A stretch of 18,526 nt of DNA from Bremia lactucae (taxonomy: Eukaryota; Oomycota; Peronosporomycetes; Peronosporales; Peronosporaceae): assembly GCF_004359215.1 (NCBI RefSeq), contig NC_090610.1, forward strand, positions 3,119,189 to 3,137,714, given 5' to 3'. The translations under genes were made by a program, and so were the position numbers. Positions within the stretch are counted from its first letter, which is position 1. Every line of letters starts with the position of its first letter. Shown here piece by piece: positions 9,791 to 17,885 of the stretch. A model generated the notes under the pieces. It saw only the letters and a list, made by a program, of their open reading frames with translations. It did no database searches and was not told where the DNA came from.

Positions 9791-9837
9791 TATAGTACCA
9801 TTTCGCCCATTCAAAGAGACGTACAGGGTTCTAAAAG
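9791..9837 (-). repeat. Right terminal inverted repeat of the MULE
   Basis: Begins TATAGTACCATTTCG and is the imperfect reverse complement of 7336-7379. It lies about 50 nt upstream of the N-terminal transposase start, a normal distance for a transposon end. Confidence 0.75.
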
Positions 9838-9840
9838 CTA

Positions 9841-9888
9841 GGGTGCCCGCTCAAAAGCGAAAAGTGAGCGCTCACTAGCGCCTTCCTT
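9841..9888 (+). repeat. 48-nt terminal motif, left copy
   Basis: Starts GGGTGCCCGCTCAAAAGCG and ends CGCTCACTAGCGCCTTCCTT. It matches 12197-12244 at about 41 of 48 positions in direct orientation. It contains the palindrome GAGCGCTC. It may be the start of each LTR, perhaps at the TGC trinucleotide. Confidence 0.55.
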
Positions 9889-10039
9889 TTTTAGTATAAT
9901 TAATTACTTTAATCCCATTTATTATGGGTAACAAATGTTGTCGCCGTCAGATATAAATCTGGCAGCCGAAATCAATTTTAAATTAGCTAGTGTAAGGTTT
10001 TAGATTAAATAATAAAATAAATTGCAGTTCTTTTTTTAT

Positions 10040-10290
10040 CTTAAAGCTTTAAGTGCCTTCCTAAGGCTTGCGCATTGATCTGTAAGAGATAGATACCTTT
10101 CTAAGGTATATACTCTTGGGCACTAGTTGCCACTTGGTTCTACGAACCCCTGAATCCCTTGACTAGGATTCATTAAGCTTTAATAGCTTGTACGACTCCC
10201 TGAATTGCTGGATTTATTTTTTCTATAGAGCAAAGAGACTCTCTGAGTCTAAAAGTCTTCCTCTGACTTTTTTAGGAGCGATGTAGCTCC
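10040..10290 (+). other. Leader region with a run of hairpins
   Basis: A series of close inverted repeats precedes gag: CTTAAAGCTTTAAG (10040-10053, perfect palindrome), ATACCTT/AAGGTAT (10093-10109), GAATCC/GGATTC (10152-10171), AGACTC/GAGTCT (10236-10250), AAAAGTC/GACTTTT (10251-10271), GGAGC/GCTCC (10275-10290). There is no coding signal. In an RNA these would stack as small stem-loops. Confidence 0.6.
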
Positions 10291-10356
10291 GCTTCACCTG
10301 GTAGCACTCGTAGTGAATCTACGCCTGAGTCTTTATAAGACCAAACCTTCACTGAA

Positions 10357-11180
10357 ATGGAAATATTTCCAGAACTTTCGGAGGTGCAACGCTTAGCTTA
10401 TGACTAGCTCGAAACTTTATTTGGGCTTGAGCATGTAGCGTTCATTATATTCCAGGGGCCAGAGGTCCTGCATGCAAGGCATGAAGCCTTCGTGCGATAT
10501 GAATCCTCCCTGATAGGCCAGGTACAAGATCACCTTGCGGCATCTATGCCAACCCAGTACATCTCTGTACCTGATTCAGAGCCAAAGGGTCGCCCTCTAG
10601 CTGTCAATGTAACGACATTTGAAAGAAAAGAGGGAGAAAATCCTCCTTTTTGGATTAAAAGACAGAGTTGTCCATTGACTCCGCCTTGTGTTTAGCAGAA
10701 CGCCAAAAGGTGGCTATGGCTATTTCCAAACTCGAGGTAGAGCAATGGAGTGGGCACTCTCGTGCTGTACGTCCATAAACGACGCTCTTCCCTCATGGTA
10801 TTCGCTGAAACAGCAAATGACTAGCATGTTTGCACCGCCTGATCAGGCTTTTCGCATGCGATCACGGCTCATAGCGACTCGCCAGGGTAAACGAACCCTC
10901 GAGGACTATGTCCAGGAGTTGATAACTCTCATTGCATCTATGCATCAAGACCCGGTGCAAGAAGCAATTGTCGTCTCAATGAGGGCGTTGCCCGGACGAG
11001 ATTATTCCAATCTCATCCTGCTACTTTCGAAGAGGCAGTTGCCATAGCGCTACGCGCTGAGTTCGACTTAAAGTCTGCTCGTGTTAGCACGTCTATTTAC
11101 CGACCAAGCTCTTAGAGCACATGAGCACCGTCTAACAGACCGGAACCCATGGATCTAAGCCTCGTTGAGGAAGGAGAAGA
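10357..11180 (+). pseudogene. Gag of the plus-strand Gypsy element (broken)
   Basis: Begins MEIFPELSEVQRLAYD at 10357 and hits TAG at 10402. The frame resumes to 10695 (GPEVLHARHEAFVRYESSL ...). After a shift comes the gag core: ERQKVAMAISKLE, then in another frame GRAMEWALSC, LPSWYSLKQQM, FAPPDQAFRMRSRL, QGKRTLEDYVQELITLIAS and MRALPGRDYSNL up to about 11047. Another shift leads to AVAIALRAEFDLKSARVS and, near 11145, EPMDLSLVEEGEEA, the usual end of gag. No zinc knuckle can be read. At least four breaks. Confidence 0.75.
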
Positions 11181-11509
11181 GGCTTGTAAGCTGTGGAACA
11201 GCATAAGAACATCCGTAGATGTTAGATGTCGGTAGCTCGAAACATTTACGTCCGGCCTGTCCCCTACGAAATACGCGTAAAGCTCTAAAGTGCACCAACT
11301 CCGACCTTTTCTAGTAATCTGAACTGGGTGCGGAAAAAACGTCGATACCCAGTAGGTGCGGGGCGCCCTTTGGGGAAGACCCAGGCTCTGTTAAACCTCT
11401 AGGAGGTGAGAGCATACAGAACCTAGCCCTTATTAGCTCGGTGCGTAATGGCACGGGGCGCCAAAGCCTGGCTTGTTAGTCGCTGAAGCGATTGTGAAGT
11501 GCTTTAATA

Positions 11510-11860
11510 AGCCATGGTCAATTTTAGTTGACTCAGGAGCGTCTTACAATTATGCTCGACGTCTTTCCCTTGAAGGAAATTAACAATACGTTGAGGCGCT
11601 TTAAGCGCATGAAAGTGATACAATCATTGTTCGCTTAGCGACTGGGACTCGTTACACTGACCCTAAAGTTCCATTGAACTTAGGGATAAAGTTTCTGGAC
11701 TTGACAGAATGGAACGCTGTCTCGTCCTTCATTTGGATTCGGTATATGATCTCATCCTTGGCATGACCTGGCTTGTACGCCATGAGCCATGGATCGATTG
11801 GAGGTCTAAGAGCTTAGGCGTCACGCGCAATGTTCCTAGCAAAGTTTTTGAGTCATGAAC
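11510..11860 (+). pseudogene. Retropepsin-like protease region (broken)
   Basis: SILVDSGASYNYARRL near 11519 contains the aspartic protease triad (Asp at 11530-11532, DSGA). After a stop, a nearby frame reads IIVRLATGTRYTDPKVPLNL, then a shift leads to YDLILGMTWLVRHEPWIDW near 11745-11805, the conserved end of Gypsy protease before reverse transcriptase. In the living element it would cut the Gag-Pol polyprotein; here stops and shifts make it inactive. Confidence 0.75.
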
Positions 11861-12196
11861 CCACCTTTGCAAGGCAACTAAAGAGCTATTGACGCGGATC
11901 ATTGACTGAGCCTGTCAGTGTTCAAGACATTGTAATGTCTGGGCTAATAAACTCCACCGTTGAAAACATTAGTTCTGAATATAACTCAAGAAAAATGGGG
12001 TGGAACGGCACGTACTCCGTCGAGTGACAATCATTGTAATAACGATCAATGAATGCTGAAAGCATTGTTGGCCTACTGCCGAGCCATCAAGGGTGCAATA
12101 CTCCTGAGACCATGTCTGGTATAGAACCTATACATGCTAGGGAATATGAGGACGTGAATGTCCCAGCCTTTAAGAGGCGAATTGTCTCTACTACTT
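11861..12196. other. Remnant DNA between protease and terminal motif
   Basis: No reverse transcriptase motif could be read in any frame. This is where most of pol is missing. No other gene is seen. Confidence 0.5.
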
Positions 12197-12244
12197 GGGT
12201 GCGCGCTCAATAGCGAAACGAAACCGCTCACTAGCGCCTCCCTT
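12197..12244 (+). repeat. 48-nt terminal motif, right copy
   Basis: Starts GGGTGCGCGCTCAATAGCG and ends CGCTCACTAGCGCCTCCCTT; direct repeat of 9841-9888. DNA after both copies is AT-rich with only faint similarity, so if these are LTR starts the LTR bodies have diverged strongly. Confidence 0.55.
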
Positions 12245-12543
12245 AAAATAGGATAAAAGGGTATATTACCTATAAGGTAAATGTACCACATCAACGGTTT
12301 CCAACCGATGTGTGCCCCATTACTGAGTCCGTATGACCTCATCCTATTACGTACTTCGATACCAGTACAAAATCGTACAAGGTGCGTCAAAGCTATCCTA
12401 TAACGAGTTAGTGTCTACGCAATATTTTTTATTTTTGGAAAACGTCCGAATTCCGAAAAACTTCTAGTTTTTTACGAAGCCAAGCAGAACATCAGTGGAC
12501 AGCCCAACACGATTGGATTAATCCAAATCACGAAATCAGACTC
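12245..12543. other. AT-rich repeat debris
   Basis: No gene. Local inverted repeats are present, for example CACATC.A.CGGTT with AACCG.ATGTG near 12285-12315 and GATTGGATTAATCCAAATC near 12512, similar in style to those in the Gypsy elements. Confidence 0.4.
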
Positions 12544-12627
12544 ACATGGCTCGCTTTTAATCGATCGATTTAGAATTTATCGATCGCAAGTACTTGATCA
12601 CGAGGCAGTGGGGCCACTTCTTCATGA
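12544..12627 (-). repeat. Second copy of the Gypsy protease-RT linker
   Basis: About 84 nt, roughly 85% identical to 14973-15055, in the same orientation; both contain TTTATCGATCGCAAGTACTT. The minus-strand peptide in the 14973 copy (QWPLPREQ..AIDKFL) is the segment just before reverse transcriptase. The 12544 copy is frameshifted. Confidence 0.7.
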
Positions 12628-12957
12628 TACTTTTGACCAATCGTAAGGCCGAAATGTCTCGCAAATGTCTAACGTTTTCCATGAGAAACGAGTATCTTCC
12701 ACCCTTGTCGCACCGCAGACAATGGGTCACACAGACCGCACAATAATTAGATACAGCGAAATGCCTCGTCATCTAACTAGTGACGCGCACGAATGGATTA
12801 ATGAGATTCCCACTATCCCCATCTACTGTCTAGCGAACACACAGCCAAGGGAACGGGCTTGGAATAATCAGCGGGGAAAGAAAACCCTGTTGAGCTTGGC
12901 TCTAGTCTGACGTTGTGAAATGACTTGGGAGGTCCTTAAACTAGAGGATCCCTCTAA

Positions 12958-12996
12958 ATCCATACTTCTTAAGATTTGCATACAACTTATGCTTAT
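12958..12996 (-). pseudogene. Tiny reverse transcriptase fragment
   Basis: The minus strand encodes KHKLYANLKKYG and the DNA matches 14473-14507 of the larger element. It retains the in-frame ANLKK sequence that the larger copy has lost to a one-base deletion. Both flanks are unrelated. Confidence 0.6.
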
Positions 12997-13129
12997 TTAT
13001 ATTTAAAAGAACCTTTCGGACTGTGTGCACTGGCGGGATTCTCGCTCAGCACTAAACGCTTTAGCGAGGACGGCTGTTTATTTTTGCGACTGGGTTGTCT
13101 GACCTTGCAATACGCACGACGCCAAGAAA

Positions 13130-13212
13130 AAAGTGCTAGATGACGCCATAAGGGCACGTCACATCATCGACGAGCAAATGCAAGTCGCATTCGCTCAATC
13201 AAATTTGGGTCA
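13130..13212 (+). pseudogene. Gag fragment, opposite orientation
   Basis: The plus strand reads LDDAIRARHIIDEQMQVAFA then QSNLG, the same gag segment found on the minus strand at 17120-17215 (DAIRARHIGDEQMQVTFAQS). It begins and ends abruptly, so it is a rearranged piece next to the minus-strand integrase. Confidence 0.75.
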
Positions 13213-13290
13213 TCGATCCTTTAAGATCCTACGGCCCCTTTTATTCCTTGATTAAGGAATTCCAAGATGTGGTATGTAATAATCTACCAT

Positions 13291-14384
13291 CTATTTTACC
13301 GCTGATTCCATTTTTTTGGTTCTTTCTAAGAAATCCGTATACAAACCTATAATGTCGCCGGAACTCCGACCTACACCAGAGATCTGGTACGGAGTGGGAA
13401 AACGTCGATACCCAGTAGGTGCGGGGTTTCCTGTTGGTTTGATGAGCGTACGGAACTGTGACCTCGATATATCGTGACACTCATTCATGATGCGCAAGCG
13501 CCAATAATTGTGGGTTGAGACGACGAAACGTGGAGTGTCGCCGACAATGGCTGTGTAAAACAATAAGCCGTTGCGTATTGTGTATCGATCGGATGACGAT
13601 CGATATAAAGCCGGTAAATCCTTAAAAGATTTATCGGATGGATTCATCGGATGATCCATTAAACGCAGAAGTTCCTTATCTTCTGCGTAGGCTTTCTTTA
13701 TGTCATCAAACAAGGTTGAAGACGGAACACTTGAAATGAATGTTGCAACAGTGGGATTATTTTCACTGTTGGAGTGCACTGCCAACTCGAAATCGGGTCG
13801 GCGTGATAACGCATCAGCGACGACATTAAGTCGTCCTGGTTTATATTCGACGGAGAAATTATACTCCGCGAAGGATAGCCCCCTCGCCATTCTTTGAGAG
13901 AGGTGTGGGCTATTTACGGCCGTGCGTAATGACGCATGGTCCTTTTATACGTTGAACGGTCTATCTCCTCGGAGATAGACCCTATACTTAGCCAGTGCAT
14001 ATTTCATGGCAAGGAGTTCCTTGTCATACACTGGGTAAATGCGTTCAGCTGGTTGCAGCTGACGCGATAGGTAACAGACGACGCGCTCCGCGCCGTCTGT
14101 TACGTATTGCATTAACGCATAGCCGATTGCGAAATCGCTGGCGTCACAGACCACATACAATTGTCTGTCTTGATCTGAAATCGCCCATCTTGGCGATTGC
14201 ATCAAGCTTGCTTGATACCTGCAAAGTAACGCTGACAATCAGCGTTCCATAGCCATTTCTCGTCTTTATTCAAGAGACGAGAGAGATGAACTGTCATCTC
14301 GGCATAATTGCGGGAGTACTTGTGCAAGTCCGCCGCTAATCCAAGAAAGTTATTAAGTCCCTTGAAATCGACTGGAACTGGCAA
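13291..14384 (-). pseudogene. RNase H and truncated integrase of Gypsy pol (broken)
   Basis: From 14384: FLGLAADLHKYSRNYAEMTV and WLWNADCQRYF (RT connection). After a shift near 14210, the RNase H domain follows: YVVCDASDFAIGYAL (catalytic Asp), AERVVCYLSRQLQPAER, YDKELLAMKYAL (catalytic Glu). An in-frame TAA lies near 13945-13947 after DRPFNV. The same frame continues KDHASLRTAV, then EYKPGRLNVVADALSRRPDF (end of RNase H). The integrase begins (RNGLLFYTAIVGDTPRFVV, MNECHD), but the His2-Cys2 zinc finger and start of the core are deleted: ECHD is followed within a few residues by KPTGNPAP. The copy cannot integrate. Confidence 0.8.
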
Positions 14385-14968
14385 TCGGTAATTGCCTTGG
14401 TCTTTTCGGGATCAGGGCGCACGCCGTGTTTTCCGACGATGCACCCAAGAAGTGATATTTAGCTTGCAGCGAATATACACTTCTTGAGATTGCGTACAAC
14501 TTATGCTTTCGCATAAGTGTAAAAACCTGACGAACGTGAGTTTTATGAACTTCCACGTCCGTCTTTCCGTCCATGGCTCGGCTGTGGACGATTCATCGTC
14601 AAAATAACTCGGTGCAAATTTTCGCACCGGTTTTAACAATTTCATTACGCATCTGTTGAATGTTGCAGGAGCGTTACTAAGCCTCTTTGGCATTACTAGC
14701 CATTCCCGGAGCATCCCACTGGGAGTGCTCACTGCTGTCTACTGGATGTCCCGTTCACGCATAAGGATCTGATAAAATCTATCCGTCAGATCCATAGAAG
14801 ATAAGATGGTATACTCTTCGACATACCATCCATGATTACGTCTTTTCTAGGTATCGGCGTTTGAGCAGCTACCGTTGCAGCATTAAGTTTATTGAATGCG
14901 TGCACTATCCCCCACCTTGTGTCCTTTCGCACACATAAAGTCAGAGAGCTATGTGGGGAGGTTGGCAC
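14353..14968 (-). pseudogene. Reverse transcriptase of Gypsy pol (broken)
   Basis: Finger/palm motifs appear in three frames: SSLTLCVRKDTRWGIVHAFN and QTPIPRKDVIMDGMSKS (14968-14786); after a shift STPSGMLREWLVMPKRLSNA with PATFNRCV and the catalytic YFDD box (SYFDD, about 14610); after another shift AVDGKTDVEV-type sequence leading to HVRQVFTLMRKHKLYA (14574 onward). A one-base loss after KLYA shifts the frame away from the NLKKCIFAAS-like sequence still visible in the adjacent frame. All are classical Ty3/Gypsy RT blocks; the enzyme is inactive through at least three shifts. Confidence 0.8.
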
Positions 14969-14972
14969 CCTT

Positions 14973-15055
14973 ACATGGCCGGCTTTTTATCTATCGATAA
15001 AGGAATTTATCGATCGCAAGTACTTGTTCACGGGGCAGTGGCCACTGCTTCATGA
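14973..15055 (-). repeat. Protease-RT linker, first copy
   Basis: Matches 12544-12627. Contains a perfect 9-bp stem, ATCGATAAA / TTTATCGAT (14993-15014, loop GGAA). The other copy also forms a perfect stem at this spot, but with a shifted left arm (CGATCGAT / ATCGATCG, 12562-12586). Confidence 0.7.
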
Positions 15056-15117
15056 CGACGCAGTACTTCGATCTCGGTTTGAGCTCGATCTCATGTCGAG
15101 CCTTTATCCTTAGGCAA

Positions 15118-15573
15118 CTAATGTGGAACTGTTTCAGGGAATACATCCCTGAATTCAATCAAATCGTTGTGTAAAGTATTTGTCTTAAGTGACTCCCGGG
15201 ATTGAGTAGTATATCTCTCAATCCGAGTCTTCACATCGAGGACACTTTCGTCCATCGATGAGCTGCTGAGAACCCGTTCGTTCTCTGCAAAAATTGCCGC
15301 TGACCGAGTATTTGTTACGTATTCGTCCTTTGTGATGAGTAGGCAGATCTGCTTGATTCTACCACTTTGCAGATCTCTCAAGAACCATTTAGGTTCTAGG
15401 GTTGGTAATTGAGTTATCTTCGAATTTAACTTTGGAGGCGCATACATACCAAAAGTATAAGCGCCTACTCTTGATCCGTCATTAACCAGTACACTTAATG
15501 TTTCGGTTTCTTCCTGAGAATTATCCACAGGCTGACGAGGGATTAATTCCTCGGCATCTTGAAGTCTAGCCAC
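15118..15573 (-). pseudogene. Pol linker between protease and RT
   Basis: A 151-codon open frame with SVLVNDGSRVGAYTFGMYAP and ending in LHNDLIEFRDVFPETVPH. The phrase FRDVFPE..P is the conserved entry to the reverse transcriptase region in Gypsy pol. No enzymatic motif of its own; it is a spacer in the polyprotein. The remaining linker to the protease (15574-15789) carries only short broken frames. Confidence 0.6.
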
Positions 15574-15789
15574 TTCAACATTAACTATTTAAGGAGATTT
15601 CTCCTCAAGTACGTGGGGACCTCTTCCCTCAACGTCTTCCGACTGTGATTGCGCTTTCACAGTTGGGTCCTCTACAATTGACTCTCTACTCGATCTAGGA
15701 TCATCCTGTTGTCCATTTTGGACAACCAGTATCTTCCTTAAATGTCGTCCGCTAGGCGTACATTCATGTCTCAATCCACTTGACTTATT

Positions 15790-16407
15790 TTAGTCGTGGA
15801 CCTTTGGCGCTGCCTGTGCATTCGCACAGCCGCCGGCAGCTGACTCCACAGTGTGATTTGTAATCACACTGTGATCTTGTGCAGTCGTACTAACGACCGT
15901 GCCACAAGTGAGGCCATCGTACTCACTCGTAGTACGTCCACACGCTTGTCGACGCTCCATGACGTTCATCGGATGGCCATCTGATGAACACGTGGCAGGC
16001 TTCTTTACGGATCGATGCTGCCAGCTGATCCTTGGCTCATACTTTCTGAGCCAACGTAAAGCTAGGATGAAATCAAATTTGTCATCCGAAATCCAGTACG
16101 ATGAAATCATCATCGTACTTTAATCTCTTAACGTGTGGTGAAATTTCACTACACATTTCATTACTGTTATCAATGCGCCTGTCGCTAGACGCACCGTCAT
16201 CCTCGTTGGAGGGATGCCGCGCTCATCATATTTGAGCTTACGACCCTCTAGCAACTGGCGACAAATAAAGGTTTTCGACGCTCCACAGTCCACTAGGGCT
16301 CCAAGTGACAAATCATTTGTCACATTTAATCTCAAGATGATGAGAGATACCTCATCACCAGATGCAGAGACACATAATGATTGTGTGTTTGGAGCAACTT
16401 GAGTCAA
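15790..16407 (-). pseudogene. Retropepsin-like protease of the minus-strand Gypsy element (broken)
   Basis: Frame 16407-16120 carries LGALVDCGASKTFICRQLLE, an aspartic protease site with Asp-Cys-Gly-Ala instead of the more common Asp-Ser/Thr-Gly, then MTVRLATGALITV. It stops at 16120. A second frame (16113-15790) continues with FDFILALRWLRKYEPRISWQ, the conserved end of Gypsy protease. One frameshift or stop separates the halves. In life it would mature the Gag-Pol polyprotein. Confidence 0.75.
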
Positions 16408-16447
16408 GAGATTTGCAAAATCTCTTGAGGTTGCTGGATCAGTAGGG

Positions 16448-17330
16448 CTATGTGCCCCCTACTAACCCCGACCGTTTTATTGGTGGTCCGCCTCGCTGTT
16501 GCAATTTCGCAACAACGTCGGACCCGCGACCGTTGCTCTTTTTGGCATACGGTCCAAAATTACGTTCAGTACCTTTCGGTGTTGGGCGTGGGGCACTACA
16601 CTCATGAGCGTAGTGTCCTAATTTTTGGCAGCGATGGCGTTTCTGCGATCGCTTATTGCTCGGAAAGCGAGGTCTCTCGCTTTCGACGTAAGAAAGGTCC
16701 ATGTGTTCTGGACCTCCCAACTCGTGTCGTCTTGGAGGACGATATGATGACGAACTAGCTTGAGCCTGTCTCAAGCTATAGTCCTCCTGTTCCGCACGGA
16801 TATTGCTTCTTCAAGCGTATACAGTTCCAAGCGGAGCAGGTTTGGTCTTTACGGGACCATCTGTAAGACCTTGCATGAGCACCGTAATCAACGTGTGTTA
16901 ATGAACTGGGTTATTTGTAATACTACTCGCCAGGATTCGTATGTGCTGGGCATATGCGTGGACATCACGCTTGCCTTGCTTGGGTTCAGAAGCTCTGAAC
17001 GAGCTCTGAACTCAGCCTAGGTGGTTCGAACGTCTGTTTGAGCCGGGCTTTAAGAGCCTCTAGCGACCCAAAGACGTATAGGTCGCGCAACTTGAGGCCC
17101 AATGCCCAAGTTTTGGCACGACCTGCCAAATTTGATTGAGCAAATGTGACTTGCATTTGCTCGTCGCCGATGTGACGAGCCCTTATGGCATCGACCAGCT
17201 CGACAAACCATCTTAAGAGGGAGTCTTCTTCGACTCCCCTATACTAAGAGATGTCAATCTTTAAGAAATCGGGACGACGCGTGTGCGTCATCCCAGGTAC
17301 AGGAGTCTGTACCTGGTGTAACCTCAATAG
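16448..17330 (-). pseudogene. Gag of the minus-strand Gypsy element (broken)
   Basis: The core lies at about 17270-16985 in one open frame without an ATG: EEDSLLRWFVEL, DAIRARHIGDEQMQVTFAQS, AGRAKTWALGLKL, FGSLEALKARLKQTFEPP. A stop and shifts follow; LRLELYTLEEAIS is readable near 16830. The last frame (16774-16448) has SSSYRPPRR, GGPEHMDLSYVESERPRF and a zinc knuckle HRCQKLGHYAHEC that keeps CX4HX4C but has lost the first Cys of CX2C. In life it packages element RNA; this copy cannot. Confidence 0.8.
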
Positions 17331-17410
17331 TTCTGCCTGTTGAGAGCCTTGCTAGATGATAGAGCTGTAGTCCTTGGACGTATTACAAAGTGCTACCAGG
17401 CGTAGCGGGC

Positions 17411-17485
17411 ACTACGACTTGTACTGCTTCAGTACACTACGACTTTTACTGCTTCAGTACACTACGGCTTGTACTGCTTCAGTAC
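17411..17485 (-). repeat. Three tandem 25-nt repeats, each a hairpin
   Basis: Three exact-register units (17411-17435, 17436-17460, 17461-17485) of ACTACGACTTGTACTGCTTC + AGTAC, differing at one or two bases. Each contains GTACTG-CTT-CAGTAC (TTACTG in unit 2). A diverged fourth unit to 17512 keeps the form with other bases (CGCACTG-TTT-CAGTGCG). Located between the LTR-like DNA and gag. Confidence 0.85.
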
Positions 17486-17529
17486 AAGTCCACTTCGCAC
17501 TGTTTCAGTGCGAGTGTTGCCTGACGTCA

Positions 17530-17880
17530 TTTCACGTACACTAGCACGTGCAGAGAAAGACTCTCTTTAAAACACTTGCTCTAAATAGGGTTAAACGTAA
17601 ACTGTATTTAGTATAATTCAGTTCTTCCGCTTCTATCTATTTAATGCTAACTTAACTATAAAGCATAAAAACATGTACTAAAAGTCTTATCTGTCTCACT
17701 CTTTGCGCGCGTCCAATGTTGACTGGATCGCGGAGCAAGTAGATATAATGGTATTTATTTACCAACTGATAAGCTTTCCGAATGTTACTATGTAAAGTAA
17801 TATTCTCCAAATATTATACTACCTTATTAGATAATATAATTATTTAACAACCTTTCAATGTTAATTTCATGTTACGACAC
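17530..17880 (-). repeat. Probable 5' LTR of the minus-strand Gypsy element
   Basis: About 350 nt of AT-rich non-coding DNA between the gag leader and an interrupted integrase gene. On the minus strand it would start at 17879-17881 (TGTCGTAACATG), where integrase homology ends sharply. The right border is well supported by that break, the left border is a guess. No second LTR copy was found for comparison. Confidence 0.5.
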
Positions 17881-17885
17881 ATCCC

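Larger units (their letters stand above)
7330..9837. mobile_element. Defective Mutator-like DNA transposon (MULE)
   Basis: Bounded by about 45-nt inverted repeats (7336-7379 and 9791-9837) and containing both halves of a MULE transposase, each broken by stops and frameshifts. The halves face each other: the N-terminal half is read on the minus strand, the C-terminal half on the plus strand. No target-site duplication could be recognised. The right end lies against the next retroelement (9841). Confidence 0.75.
9841..12244 (+). mobile_element. Degenerate Ty3/Gypsy element, gag and protease only
   Basis: Plus-strand order: terminal motif (9841), AT-rich LTR-like DNA, hairpin-rich leader, gag (10357), protease (11510), terminal motif again (12197). 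No reverse transcriptase, RNase H or integrase is readable between protease and the second motif, so pol was largely deleted. Every frame is broken. Confidence 0.6.
13241..17880 (-). mobile_element. Broken Ty3/Gypsy retrotransposon with gag-pol remnants
   Basis: Reading from high to low coordinates: LTR-like DNA (about 17880-17530), leader with tandem repeats (17512-17411), gag (17330-16448), protease (16407-15790), linker (15573-15118), reverse transcriptase (14968-14353), RNase H and truncated integrase (14384-13241). Gag-pol order and motifs are those of Ty3/Gypsy. Many frameshifts and stops are present, and no 3' LTR was recognised at the left side, where unrelated fragments start. Confidence 0.8.

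Noticed and set aside
12665..12910. An 81-codon plus-strand frame that looks protein-like ([20 protein letters not shown]).
   Set aside because: No recognisable family, no promoter, and it sits among scrambled retroelement fragments; it may be antisense to repeat DNA. It could be worth a database search, but I cannot support a gene.
17411..17485. Regular repeats that might suggest a CRISPR array.
   Set aside because: Units are contiguous without spacers, the context is a eukaryotic retroelement, and no cas-like gene is present.
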